Positions 1 through 8,620 of a stretch of 64,000 bases of DNA are shown here, in pieces. The position numbers were made by a program, and so were the translations under genes. The first letter of the stretch is position 1; each line of letters starts with the position of its first letter. The stretch is from positions 593,001-657,000 of the forward strand of contig NZ_CAJRAF010000001.1 of assembly GCF_907164905.1 (NCBI RefSeq). The letters run 5' to 3'. Below the pieces are notes generated by a model. That model did no database searches, was not told the origin of the DNA, and worked only from the letters and a program-made list of their open reading frames with translations. The stretch is from Dyadobacter sp. CECT 9275. GTDB lineage: Bacteria > Bacteroidota > Bacteroidia > Cytophagales > Spirosomataceae.

Positions 1-749
1 TAGGATATCGAAGGAATGGTAAAAGCATTGGCAACTTTCCGGGGGTCGGCTGTCATCATGCCATCCACATCCGTCCATATCTCGATGGAATCCGCCTCCA
101 GTGCCGCTCCGATAATGGATGCCGTGTAGTCGGACCCGCCGCGGCCAAGGGTAGTGGTGATCCCTTCTGCCGTGGAAGCGATAAAGCCCGTCACACATTG
201 TAAGGCGGTGCTTTTGGCAAAATATTCAAGTATCTGATGGTTAGTGACTTCAAAATTAACATCCCCCATGCCATAGGTGGCATTGGTGTGGATTATCTGC
301 CGGGCGTCGCAGAACTCAGCGTTGATCCCTTTGCTTCTTAGTATTTCGGTAATAACCAGTGTAGACAAACGTTCACCGAAGCTCATAATAAGATCCAGCG
401 TCCGGTCGGACAGTTCACGAATCCAGGAAACACCTTTCAGGATATCCCCGAGCTCATTAAATAAGCCTCTGACAGCTGCAAATGTACTGCTCTGATGTTT
501 GACGTTGATCAGCCCACGGACAACGGCAAAATGCCTTTCTTCTACAACTTTCAGGAATTCGATGTACTCGGTGTTTCCGGAAGCAGCCATTTTCCCGATT
601 TCAATGAGCTTGTTCGTGACTCCGCCCATGGCAGAAAAAACCACTGCAATATGCTCACCTCGTTCAAGATTGTTTTCTATGATACTGATTACCGTCCTGA
701 TGCTGTCTGCCGAACCGACAGAAGTGCCACCGAATTTAAGAACCTTCAT
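1..749 (-). CDS. Aspartokinase, N-terminal part (runs off the left edge)
   Basis: The first 249 codons of an aspartate kinase, which phosphorylates L-aspartate at the entry to the Lys/Thr/Met pathway. The protein begins MKVLKFGGTSVGSADS, carrying the family's KFGGTSV nucleotide-binding motif at residues 5-11, and later shows GRGGSDYTAS, the second conserved kinase motif. The ATG lies at 747-749 in reverse. The gene is cut by the window edge, so it cannot be told whether it is a monofunctional LysC type or the bifunctional aspartokinase/homoserine dehydrogenase (ThrA) that is common in Bacteroidota. A TATATTTG box lies upstream at 825-832. No frameshift is seen in the visible part. Confidence 0.93.
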   Translation of the reverse strand, partial: MKVLKFGGTSVGSADSIRTVISIIENNLERGEHIAVVFSAMGGVTNKLIEIGKMAASGNTEYIEFLKVVEERHFAVVRGLINVKHQSSTFAAVRGLFNELGDILKGVSWIRELSDRTLDLIMSFGERLSTLVITEILRSKGINAEFCDARQIIHTNATYGMGDVNFEVTNHQILEYFAKSTALQCVTGFIASTAEGITTTLGRGGSDYTASIIGAALEADSIEIWTDVDGMMTADPRKVANAFTIPSIS

Positions 750-824
750 TAATAAAATTTGTACGAATTACTGATACGGACCCGTCTTCTCCGCCGATTT
801 AAGGCAGCTTTTTTAATTAAGGTG

Positions 825-832
825 CAAATATA
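825..832 (-). promoter_or_regulatory. Possible -7 box of the aspartokinase gene
   Basis: The reverse strand reads TATATTTG, matching the Bacteroidota -7 consensus TAnnTTTG, about 75 bases before the aspartokinase ATG. No convincing TTG element sits 19-21 bases further upstream, so this is a motif match only. Confidence 0.35.
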
Positions 833-1042
833 GTGATTCACAGGCAGGTTGCCAGCCCTGATTTATAATCAGATCATCGGTGACGCTCTTTTACAGCAGG
901 ATTACAGGCGGTTAGTATCTTTTACAATTCGTTTACAATATTTTACTGGTAATTGGCCGTCGGCGTTTTCGGTGTTTTTACATTTGGAAGCAGTCTCAGT
1001 TGACTTGTATGAAATGATTGATCCATCCTTAATAATCAAAGT

Positions 1043-1510
1043 ATGATAAAAAGTAAAATCCCTGTTCTTTATGTGACGCTGGTGCTGGCAATGACATTCG
1101 CAGTATCCGATGCTTTTCCGCAAATGCCCATCGGCAGTTTCTATGGCGGTCGGTTGCTTCTGAACGGCAAGCCGTTTGATGCAAATCATTTTCCTGATGT
1201 TGGCAGAGGTGTCCTCACCCTTGTGAAGGAGGACCCGCAATCGGGAAAAACGCCGCTGATTACATTTTACGCCTATATAAAACGGGCCGGTAAAATCATT
1301 GATGCTCACTCGTACGCGCACAATCATCCCGTGGAAAAGGTTGAAATCGCAGAACTTTTAAAGTCTGCTAAGGCGGGTGACGTGCTGATCATTGACCCGG
1401 CAAATCCGGCCGACAAGGTTGGCAGAAGCGTAATAACCGTGGTACATAGGCCTGTTCTGCCTGCTTTTCAATGGTTTTATGTGCTGAATAAAAACGGCAA
1501 GGACTGTTAG
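1043..1510 (+). CDS. Secreted hypothetical protein upstream of a ToxR-like regulator
   Basis: A 155-residue protein of unknown function. Residues 1-26 form a signal peptide (basic MIKSK, then a hydrophobic stretch to about SDAFPQ), so export is expected. The rest is soluble, with a C-terminal part containing EIAELLKSAKAGDVLIID that faintly resembles domains predicted for envelope-stress sensing; I would not assign a family. The stop is 6 bases before the next reading frame, a membrane-anchored winged-helix regulator, so the two are probably co-transcribed and may work together, as ToxS does with ToxR (inference from order only). Confidence 0.7.
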   Translation: MIKSKIPVLYVTLVLAMTFAVSDAFPQMPIGSFYGGRLLLNGKPFDANHFPDVGRGVLTLVKEDPQSGKTPLITFYAYIKRAGKIIDAHSYAHNHPVEKVEIAELLKSAKAGDVLIIDPANPADKVGRSVITVVHRPVLPAFQWFYVLNKNGKDC

Positions 1511-1516
1511 AAAAGG

Positions 1517-2461
1517 ATGGATTTTAATAAATTTGAACTGTATCCATACACTGAATCTTATCAGATGCTGAAATCCGGTAATAAACTTTTTAAGTGGCAT
1601 TTTGGCATCTGCATGGTGCTGTCAGTTTTGGGCTATCACGGTGTATGGGCAAATAATGAGTCGATCCGTTTTGCGGAAAAGGCAAACCTGGCCATTCGCC
1701 GGACGGTTCATCATTTAATTACCGCGAACGGCGACTCTACTTCGCGCATTGCTCCGGTTGTTCAGCAAGATGCACACACCTTTACCATTCGGCTCGACAG
1801 TATTTTTGATTACCGCAAGCTCCCCAATCTACTTCAGCAATCACTGGATCAGTATGGTATCAATCAAGGGTACGACGTTGTAATCTTGAAGGATGAAACC
1901 AGGGAGGTGGAGCTTGGATACAGTTTTTTGGACCTTAAGCAAAAAGGAGGAGTACCCTGCAGGACGCGTAGGCAGGTACCCGGGTCCTACAGTTTGAAAA
2001 TAACCTTTCAACCAGAGCTCAAAGGAGCAGGTATTACGGGCTGGTGGTTGCTACCTGCCGGTAGTCTGCTGGCGGTGCTGGGGCTGATGATCTGGAAAAG
2101 ACGCAAAGAGGACCATATCAGTGGTACAATTACGGATTCAGAAGAGGCAACCTCTCGGAAACTGGTTTTTGGGAATTCGATACTGGATGTGCAGGGCCTT
2201 CGGCTGGTGTCGGCTGGTGTTGCTTACGACCTTACTTACCGCGAAGGAAAGCTCCTGAATTTGTTTGCCAGCTGTCAGAATCAGATTTTGGAAAGGGATT
2301 TTATCTTGAAATCCGTTTGGGAGGACGAAGGTATTATTGTTGGCCGGAGCGTGGACGTGTTTGTTTCAAGGCTCAGGAAAATGCTTTCTCAGGATCAGGA
2401 TATAAAAATTGCCGCTGTACATGGCATCGGGTACCGGCTTGAGGTAAGAAGCAGCAGTTGA
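1517..2461 (+). CDS. Membrane-tethered winged-helix (ToxR-like) transcriptional regulator
   Basis: One-component regulator of 314 residues. From N to C: a hydrophobic signal or anchor at about 27-46; a periplasmic region to about 172; a transmembrane helix (GWWLLPAGSLLAVLGLMIW, about 175-193) followed by basic KRRK; and an OmpR/PhoB-type winged helix at about 215-310 with recognition helix GRSVDVFVSRLRKML and the closing wing HGIGYRL. There is no receiver domain, so a signal probably passes from the periplasm through the membrane to DNA. Translation may start at the ATG at 1517 or at Met17 (1565); the latter gives a more typical signal peptide. It follows a small secreted-protein gene by 6 bases. 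The target genes are unknown. Confidence 0.82.
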   Translation: MDFNKFELYPYTESYQMLKSGNKLFKWHFGICMVLSVLGYHGVWANNESIRFAEKANLAIRRTVHHLITANGDSTSRIAPVVQQDAHTFTIRLDSIFDYRKLPNLLQQSLDQYGINQGYDVVILKDETREVELGYSFLDLKQKGGVPCRTRRQVPGSYSLKITFQPELKGAGITGWWLLPAGSLLAVLGLMIWKRRKEDHISGTITDSEEATSRKLVFGNSILDVQGLRLVSAGVAYDLTYREGKLLNLFASCQNQILERDFILKSVWEDEGIIVGRSVDVFVSRLRKMLSQDQDIKIAAVHGIGYRLEVRSSS

Positions 2462-2517
2462 ATTTTGAAATACTTAGCTTTTAACCGGAAGTCTCAGGTA
2501 TAGTTGTCAAAAAGTTA

Positions 2518-2557
2518 AATAGGCCTGAAAATCTGATGTTTGATTTTCAAGCCTATT
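2518..2557. terminator. Bidirectional terminator between convergent genes
   Basis: A 16-bp stem with one wobble pair and an 8-base loop (arms 2518-2533 and 2542-2557) lies between the stop codons of the ToxR-like regulator and the barrel protein. A/T-rich flanks on both sides suit termination in both directions. Confidence 0.7.
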
Positions 2558-2566
2558 CAATTTAAG

Positions 2567-3301
2567 TCAAAACGCTATTCCTAATCCTGCTCCGATATTC
2601 ACCACCCCTATAAAACGTTTTTCGCTTATCTTTTCTGAAAAATCGAAAGTGCCGCGTTTGGCATTAATCGTTACATTTTTAATATCGGCCTTTGCGCCAA
2701 TCACATCTCCGCCTAATTGAAAATAAAGATTTCCGGCAATCGGGAACCGGATGCTGGCCCCTGCTCCAAAGCCGTAAGCGGTGGTAGTAGCATGTACCAG
2801 ATCTACAGTTACAGGATCTCCACCGGACGTTGAAGTGCCGATCAGTTTTACCGAGGGTGATTCCGCCCAGATTTTGCCACCTTGCAAATGCGCTTCCAGC
2901 TGTACCCGGTTCATATTGATATACAAAGCAGGGCCTACCATAGCAGCATTCAGCTTCCATTTGGATACATTGCTCTGCCAGGTAAATGTTTCATTGAGCA
3001 GCGTGGCATAACTGTTGGCTTTGTCCAGAATGGGGCCTGAGTTGGTCGTGTTCAGATTCATGCTGCCCGAAAGGCGAAGCCCAAGCCAGGGGAACAAGCG
3101 GAAATCATAATTGGCCTGTCCGTAATAGCCCGACCCTGTGAGCCCTGCAAACGGATCATCCAGTTTTTCACGTGCCAGTTCTCCCACTGGCAAGCTGTAG
3201 CCACCCGTAACGGACAGAAAGCTGCGGGTGTCCTGGGCCTGGCTCCGGACATTACTTAAAAAGGAGGAAAGCAGTATAAAGGAGGAAAATAAGTACTTCA
3301 T
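2567..3301 (-). CDS. Outer-membrane beta-barrel protein (porin-like)
   Basis: A 244-residue exported protein with a signal peptide (MKYLFSSFILLSSFLSNVRSQA). The mature part opens with SVTGGYSLPVGELA and continues as alternating hydrophobic strands rich in Gly, Tyr and Phe, ending IGVVNIGAGLGIAF. This is the appearance of the small outer-membrane barrels (OmpA-like barrel / PorT-like superfamily) common in Bacteroidota. No specific substrate or partner can be assigned. It is convergent with the ToxR-like regulator and separated from it by a terminator. Confidence 0.75.
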   Translation of the reverse strand: MKYLFSSFILLSSFLSNVRSQAQDTRSFLSVTGGYSLPVGELAREKLDDPFAGLTGSGYYGQANYDFRLFPWLGLRLSGSMNLNTTNSGPILDKANSYATLLNETFTWQSNVSKWKLNAAMVGPALYINMNRVQLEAHLQGGKIWAESPSVKLIGTSTSGGDPVTVDLVHATTTAYGFGAGASIRFPIAGNLYFQLGGDVIGAKADIKNVTINAKRGTFDFSEKISEKRFIGVVNIGAGLGIAF

Positions 3302-3498
3302 GGACTATGTTTTTCGGATTGAGTAAAACAGACTAAACACTAACTTCAAGCCTAACGGTTTTATTATATTCTTTGGTTCATGTAATTAATTTAGGGAAAT
3401 TTTATCAACACAATTTCCTATTTCAGGCACTCATTTTTGTACCCATGTAATCTGGTATGGATTTGGTAGGGCGTCAGACAAACCAAATAATGATAACC

Positions 3499-3747
3499 AT
3501 GAACAGGGAAGAAATCGATAAAGAAGCCAGAGCTACCAAAAACACCAGAAATACCTGGAAATGGATTATAGGCATAGGGGTTGTCCTCATGCTGATAGCG
3601 TTTTGGGGCGGATTCTTTAATCATGATGAAAACTTTAGCGGAGCAGAAACGCCGTCTGCTACGGCCCCTGATACCTTAGCCACTGACACCGTCGGGACGG
3701 AGACTAATCCCGATACGGTGATGGAAAATGTAAGAGACACGCAATAG
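3499..3747 (+). CDS. Small single-pass membrane protein, unknown
   Basis: An 82-residue protein starting at MNREEIDKEARATKNT; an in-frame ATG 9 bases upstream and one at 3457 are less likely starts. A charged N-terminus is followed by one membrane helix (about 21-39, WKWIIGIGVVLMLIAFWGG) and a Thr/Pro/Asp-rich tail (repeated DT and TDT pairs) that would lie outside the membrane. There is no recognisable domain. Its stop is 8 bases from the stop of the convergent FAD/Fe-S dehydrogenase gene, with no obvious terminator between them. Confidence 0.55.
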   Translation: MNREEIDKEARATKNTRNTWKWIIGIGVVLMLIAFWGGFFNHDENFSGAETPSATAPDTLATDTVGTETNPDTVMENVRDTQ

Positions 3748-3755
3748 ACCATGAT

Positions 3756-6728
3756 TTAAATAAGAGCATCCCATAGAATCTCGGCCGGATGTAACGCTTT
3801 CCGGCCGGTTCCATCTTTAATCTGATGGCGACAGCTGGTACCGGGCGCAGCGATGATCACCTCCTCGGGTTGCTGCCTCACGGTAGGAAATAACACAAGC
3901 TCCCCGATTTTCATAGATACCTCAAAATGCTCTTCTTCATAACCAAAGGAACCGGCCATCCCGCAACAGCCGGATGGAATTAGCTGTACCCTGTAATTTT
4001 CCGGCAATGAAAGTGCCATCTTGGGCGCTGTAAGTGTGGATAATGCCTTTTGGTGACAATGCCCATGAAGTTTGATCAGCCGTTCTTCCTTTGTAAAAGA
4101 ATCTTTCTTTATCCTTTTGGCATCGATTTCCCTGGCTATGAATTCCTCAAATAAAAGGGTATTCTCTGAAATACGTCGGGCAGCATCTTTGAGGTCGCCG
4201 GGGACCAGATCGATATACTCGTCCCGAAAGGAAAGTATAGCGGAGGGTTCTATTCCTACAAGCGGAGCATCGGAGGTGATGAGATCTTTCAGAAGCTGCA
4301 CGTTCTGCGTGGCCAGTTTTTGTGCTTCTTTGACCAGGCCTTTTGACAGATAGGAGCGCGCGGATTCCACATGAACCGGAATAATCACTTCATATCCAAG
4401 TTTTTCTAAAAGCCGGATGGCCTTAGTGCCTACTTCTACATCATTGTAGTTGGTAAATTCGTCACAAAAAAGATATACCTTTTTGTCAGTAACTGCATCC
4501 GGTTGCGGTGCCTTTTTTGATCTTTTGTCATACCACTGTCTCAGCGTTGTATTGTGCAGCAGCGGCATGGACCTCTCAGGATGAAAACCCACAACCCGGT
4601 TGGCAATTTTCCGGATTGCTTCCGTCCCGAACACAGCATTAAACGCCCAGGGAGCGATGGAAGCCAGTTTCATTTGTTTTGAAAAATGGGCAATCAGCTT
4701 GCTCCGCAACGGTACGGCATGAGTCTGGTAATACTGCTGGGTAAATTCTGCTTTCATTTTGCCTACATCCACACTGGAAGGGCACTCGGACTTACAACCC
4801 TTGCAGGACAGGCAGAGGTCTAGCACCTCCTTTACCATATCCTGCGTAACCGATTCTTTTGCAGGGCTAAACTCCGGGGACGATCTTTCTGTGAGATATT
4901 GCCTCAAAATGTTAGCTCTTGCCCGGGTAGTATCCCTTTCTTTGCGCGTTGCCATATAACTGGGGCACATGGTTCCGCCGGTTAATTCCGTTTTTCTGCA
5001 ATCGCCTGATCCGCTGCATTTTTCAGCGAGGCGAAGTATACCTTCTTCCTTGGTGAAGTCGAAAAGTGTTGGAAAGGCAGCTTTTTCCTGGTCCTGTTCA
5101 TACCGCAGAAATTCGTTCATCGGAGGTGTATTCACGATCTTGTTGGCATTAAAAATGCCATCGGGGTCCCAGATCCTCTTCACCTGTCCAAACAATTGAT
5201 ATACTTCCTCACCCATCATGAACGGAATGAATTCACCGCGGAGGCGTCCGTCGCCGTGCTCACCTGAAAGTGCTCCGTTGTATTTTTTTACCAGTTTTGC
5301 CGTATCTGCCAGTACCTCCCTGAATTGCTTTTTTCCTTCGCTTGTTTTCAGGTTGATCATCGGTTCAACGTGCAGCTCCCCTGCGCCGGCATGTGCATAA
5401 TAGGAAGCATGCAGGCCGTGTTGTTTTAATAAAACTTCAAGCTCCTCAATGTAGGCGGGTAAGTCTTCTACGGCCACGGCGCAATCCTCAATCAGGTTAA
5501 CAGGCTGGGTATCTCCGGGCAGGTTCCTGATGAGCCCAAGCCCTGCCTTCCGAATATCCCAGGCTTTATTGGCATCTGCTCCAAACAGAAGAGGATAAGC
5601 GTAACCCAGGTTTTCGTTCTGTAAATCACTAATGAGGCGCTCCGCCTGGATTTTAACGTCATCTTCGGTATCTCCCCAAAATTCTACCATTAACAATGCC
5701 GCGGGATCTGCCTGCATAAAGAAACGGTTTTGAGAATAAACCGTATGGTTTTTGGTGAAATTCATGATGTATTTGTCCACCAGTTCCGAAGCCTTCGGAT
5801 GATACTGCATGGCCACACGGTTGGCATGAAGAGCCTCGGCTAACGAATGGGTATGGATACACACCACCCCAACAGAAGCCGGAGGGACATCCACAAGTGC
5901 TATTTTGGCTTCGGTTACAAAACATAAGGTACCCTCAGAGCCCGCGATCAGGTTGCAGAGATTAATATTGTCGTTCTCAAAATGATTCACCAGTGCGTCG
6001 AGCGCATAACCCGAATTGCGGCGGGTAACGGTAGGCTTGGCAAATTGTTTTTTGATCAGGGCCTGATCAACCGGATTGGACAAAATTCCCCACATACCGG
6101 CATATATTGCCTTTTCACGAGGACCTGCCTCGCCGGTGGCCGCTAATTTTTTCTGATAGTCAGTTGTTTTCTGGTTGGAAAAAGACACATCGCTTCCATC
6201 GGCAAGGATGGCCTTCACCTCCAGCAGATGATCTCTTGTGGTACCCCAGGTGATGGAATGGAGCCCGCAGGAATTATTTCCGATCATACCACCGATCATG
6301 GCACGGCTGGCCGTGGAAGTTTCCGGCCCGAAGAGTAATCCGTACGGGGCAAGAAATTTATTAAGATCATCCCGAATCACGCCTGGCTGCACCCTCACCC
6401 ATTTTTCGTCTTTATTTACCTCTATGATAGCGCCGAAATGTTTGGAAATGTCTACCACAATTCCATTTCCTACTACCTGACCTGCTAAAGATGTACCTGC
6501 AGCTCGAGGAATAAGTGTAACTTTGTGGTCATTAGCAAAGCGAATCAGTTTTTTGATGTCGTCAGTTGTTTTGGGAAGGGTTACAGCCAGAGGCATTTCC
6601 TGGTAAACAGAGGCATCAGTAGCGTAAATAGCCTTTTGAGCTTTGTGAATAGTACTATCGTCGAAGTAGAGTTCTCCTTCAAACTGAGAACGAAGCGAAT
6701 TGAAATCCAATAAGGTTAAACGGTTCAT
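3756..6728 (-). CDS. FAD-binding and Fe-S oxidoreductase (D-2-hydroxyacid dehydrogenase, YdiJ-like)
   Basis: A large single-chain dehydrogenase of about 990 residues, probably oxidising a D-2-hydroxyacid such as D-lactate or D-2-hydroxyglutarate. Numbering from the ATG at 6728: an FAD-binding type 4 domain at about 45-270 (PRAAGTSLAGQVVGNG, GNNSCGLHSITWG, IAGSEGTL); an FAD-oxidase C-terminal domain to about 540 (HAGAGELHVEP, GEHGDGRLRGEF); two cysteine clusters, the second CLSCKGCKSECP at about 639-650; and a C-terminal part with two CCG-type cysteine motifs (HGHCHQKAL and PSGCCGMAGSFGYEEEH). This order matches the GlcD-GlpC fusion family. The frame is open 22 codons further upstream, but MNRLTLLDF is the better start. 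The exact substrate cannot be read from sequence. Confidence 0.88.
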   Translation of the reverse strand: MNRLTLLDFNSLRSQFEGELYFDDSTIHKAQKAIYATDASVYQEMPLAVTLPKTTDDIKKLIRFANDHKVTLIPRAAGTSLAGQVVGNGIVVDISKHFGAIIEVNKDEKWVRVQPGVIRDDLNKFLAPYGLLFGPETSTASRAMIGGMIGNNSCGLHSITWGTTRDHLLEVKAILADGSDVSFSNQKTTDYQKKLAATGEAGPREKAIYAGMWGILSNPVDQALIKKQFAKPTVTRRNSGYALDALVNHFENDNINLCNLIAGSEGTLCFVTEAKIALVDVPPASVGVVCIHTHSLAEALHANRVAMQYHPKASELVDKYIMNFTKNHTVYSQNRFFMQADPAALLMVEFWGDTEDDVKIQAERLISDLQNENLGYAYPLLFGADANKAWDIRKAGLGLIRNLPGDTQPVNLIEDCAVAVEDLPAYIEELEVLLKQHGLHASYYAHAGAGELHVEPMINLKTSEGKKQFREVLADTAKLVKKYNGALSGEHGDGRLRGEFIPFMMGEEVYQLFGQVKRIWDPDGIFNANKIVNTPPMNEFLRYEQDQEKAAFPTLFDFTKEEGILRLAEKCSGSGDCRKTELTGGTMCPSYMATRKERDTTRARANILRQYLTERSSPEFSPAKESVTQDMVKEVLDLCLSCKGCKSECPSSVDVGKMKAEFTQQYYQTHAVPLRSKLIAHFSKQMKLASIAPWAFNAVFGTEAIRKIANRVVGFHPERSMPLLHNTTLRQWYDKRSKKAPQPDAVTDKKVYLFCDEFTNYNDVEVGTKAIRLLEKLGYEVIIPVHVESARSYLSKGLVKEAQKLATQNVQLLKDLITSDAPLVGIEPSAILSFRDEYIDLVPGDLKDAARRISENTLLFEEFIAREIDAKRIKKDSFTKEERLIKLHGHCHQKALSTLTAPKMALSLPENYRVQLIPSGCCGMAGSFGYEEEHFEVSMKIGELVLFPTVRQQPEEVIIAAPGTSCRHQIKDGTGRKALHPAEILWDALI

Positions 6729-6878
6729 GGTACTGGAAGCCTGCATTTGAAACAGGATTCTGTTTTGGTTCAGGAAATAGAATTCAAAGACCAAAGATAA
6801 GACTGCCGGGACAAAAAAGAACTGAAACTATAACGGATAATCCATTCATAAGTTAAATATGATATTGGCACAATTATT

Positions 6879-6886
6879 TAATTTTG
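6879..6886 (+). promoter_or_regulatory. Possible -7 box for the thioredoxin-fold gene
   Basis: TAATTTTG matches TAnnTTTG about 60 bases before the ATG at 6947. No TTG element was found at the right distance upstream. Confidence 0.3.
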
Positions 6887-6946
6887 CTGGTATTCTGATA
6901 CAGACGCTAGCCGACAGCAGTTTTAATAGCCAAATTCCGATTAAAA

Positions 6947-8428
6947 ATGATATCAAAACTTACCTATCACATTTTTTTACTTTTGCTATTTGTAACTGCT
7001 ATTCAGGGCTTTGCGCAAAAGGAAACCGGAATTACGATTGGAACATCAGGCGCTAATAATGCAACGGTTACTCTTGTTTTGGAAGATGTACGTTTTCACC
7101 CCAACCTGGGCATAGGCCTGGCAGATACGGAACTGAAAACAATTAGTTCCTTTAATTTTAAAGATACACCTTCGGAAAAAACAGTACTGGATATTACTGA
7201 GCCTAAAATGGTGCGGCTTCAGTTTGCAGGGGCCGGGATCAGCCGTACCTGGATGTTATTCATGCAGCCCGGAGATGACCTGATCGTGATGTTTTCAGCC
7301 AATGCGGACGTGGCCTATGCAGGTACCAATGCGCAATACCAGGATTATCTGAGAAGCTATTTTATGCTCAATCAGTATCAGTACCTGCCCGTATTTGGTT
7401 ACAAACCTGCTCAGGTCGAAAACAAGATTGTAGTGCAGCAAAGCGACAGCCTTCAGCGGCTGAGGGTTACTTCTTTTGCAAAATTTAAAGCGGAACACAA
7501 TCCGGTACCGGCTTTTGAAGCCTATATCAACGCTACCATCACCACCGAACCGCAGGTGATCAGGCAATTGATCTACGAAAAATTACTCAGAAGAAACAGG
7601 ATAGCCAAGCTGGACGAAACCCAGCGGAAGCTATTGGAGGACATGACTCTGGCAGAGTTCAAAGTGCTTTCTGACGATGCTCTGCTGAGTAAATCATATA
7701 GGGACGAGCTCAGAAACTGGGCCTTGATACCTTCTACCCGCAAATTTCCGCTGGAGCTAAACAGCAGATACGAAATCAGTGCGGAAGCCTTGAAAGACGT
7801 TTACGCTTTCAGTAAAGAGAAACTGGCCGATTTTCCCAAGCAAAAGGAATACCTGCTCACCTACTGGCTGAATTATGCTGTGACTGCCATACCTACACTT
7901 GAAACGGGAAAAGAGCTGCTGGAGGATTATAAGGTAACTTTCCCGAAGTCGCCCTATACCGACTACCTGGCCGGACTTATCAAAACGCGTGAGTCACTTG
8001 AGCCGGGGTCGGCCTTGCCCGAAATTACTTTGCTGGACACCGACAGCTCAGCGGTGGATATGAAGCAGCTGGAGGGAAAGCCGTTAGTCATGGTGTTTGC
8101 GTTCAGTATCGGGCAGCATGAGCCGGGACTTAAAGTATTGGAGGAGAAATACAAAGGGAAAGTGACGTTTGCGTATGTTTCTGTTTTGCCCGGCATTCAA
8201 TTGCGAACGTTGAAACAATACTCTGCCAATCGGCCCGGTGTAAAACATTTGTACGCTTCGGACGAAAATATTGAATTGCTCAAGACCAGATATGCACTTG
8301 ATATTCGCTTCCCTTTTTTGGTGGCCGATGCTTCGGGCAAAATCATAAACCGCTGGATTCCTCCGGAGTTTCCTACCAACAAGACATTGGATGCCGAGAT
8401 ACTAAAAGCCACTACAATCGGGCAGTAG
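6947..8428 (+). CDS. Exported protein with a thioredoxin-like C-terminus lacking the CXXC pair
   Basis: A 493-residue exported protein (signal peptide MISKLTYHIFLLLLFVTAIQG). The long N-terminal and middle part (to about 345) has the look of the TlpA-associated domains of Bacteroidota. The C-terminal ~140 residues follow the AhpC/TlpA pattern: GSALPEITLLDTDSSAVDMK, then EGKPLVMVFAFSIGQHEPGL, and PFLVADASGKIINRW. Where TlpA proteins carry W-C-x-x-C, this one reads FAFSIGQHEP, with no cysteines. A thiol-disulfide role is therefore doubtful; a binding or scaffolding role is possible (inference). It is a single gene, convergent with the FG-GAP protein across a long hairpin. Confidence 0.75.
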   Translation: MISKLTYHIFLLLLFVTAIQGFAQKETGITIGTSGANNATVTLVLEDVRFHPNLGIGLADTELKTISSFNFKDTPSEKTVLDITEPKMVRLQFAGAGISRTWMLFMQPGDDLIVMFSANADVAYAGTNAQYQDYLRSYFMLNQYQYLPVFGYKPAQVENKIVVQQSDSLQRLRVTSFAKFKAEHNPVPAFEAYINATITTEPQVIRQLIYEKLLRRNRIAKLDETQRKLLEDMTLAEFKVLSDDALLSKSYRDELRNWALIPSTRKFPLELNSRYEISAEALKDVYAFSKEKLADFPKQKEYLLTYWLNYAVTAIPTLETGKELLEDYKVTFPKSPYTDYLAGLIKTRESLEPGSALPEITLLDTDSSAVDMKQLEGKPLVMVFAFSIGQHEPGLKVLEEKYKGKVTFAYVSVLPGIQLRTLKQYSANRPGVKHLYASDENIELLKTRYALDIRFPFLVADASGKIINRWIPPEFPTNKTLDAEILKATTIGQ

Positions 8429-8500
8429 CCTGGAGGAACGGTCCGCGCGGCGGAATGTAATTCCAAGTTCCTTGCTCGGGTGATGCAATAAATGTTTGTT

Positions 8501-8560
8501 CGCGGATGTTTGTTCGCCAATGTTTGTGGGGACACAAACATTGGCGAACAAACATCCGCG
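8501..8560. repeat. 28-bp perfect inverted repeat between convergent genes
   Basis: Arms 8501-8528 and 8533-8560 are exact reverse complements around a 4-base loop (GGGA). The left arm and the bases before it also contain a short direct repeat, ATGTTTGTTCGC at 8492-8503 and again at 8506-8517. It sits between two convergent stop codons, where it could end transcription from both sides, but no U-tract follows on either strand. That and its perfection suggest a REP- or MITE-like element as an alternative. Confidence 0.85.
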
Positions 8561-8620
8561 AGAGCCCATTGCGTTAGCGTAGTCCTGTTCTGCGGATGAT
8601 TGGCGAAGTACAATGCTGCA

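Noticed and set aside
902-1327. Reverse frame of 141 residues opposite the secreted-protein gene
   Set aside because: The forward frame has a signal peptide and fits the operon with the regulator; the reverse one has no recognisable feature.
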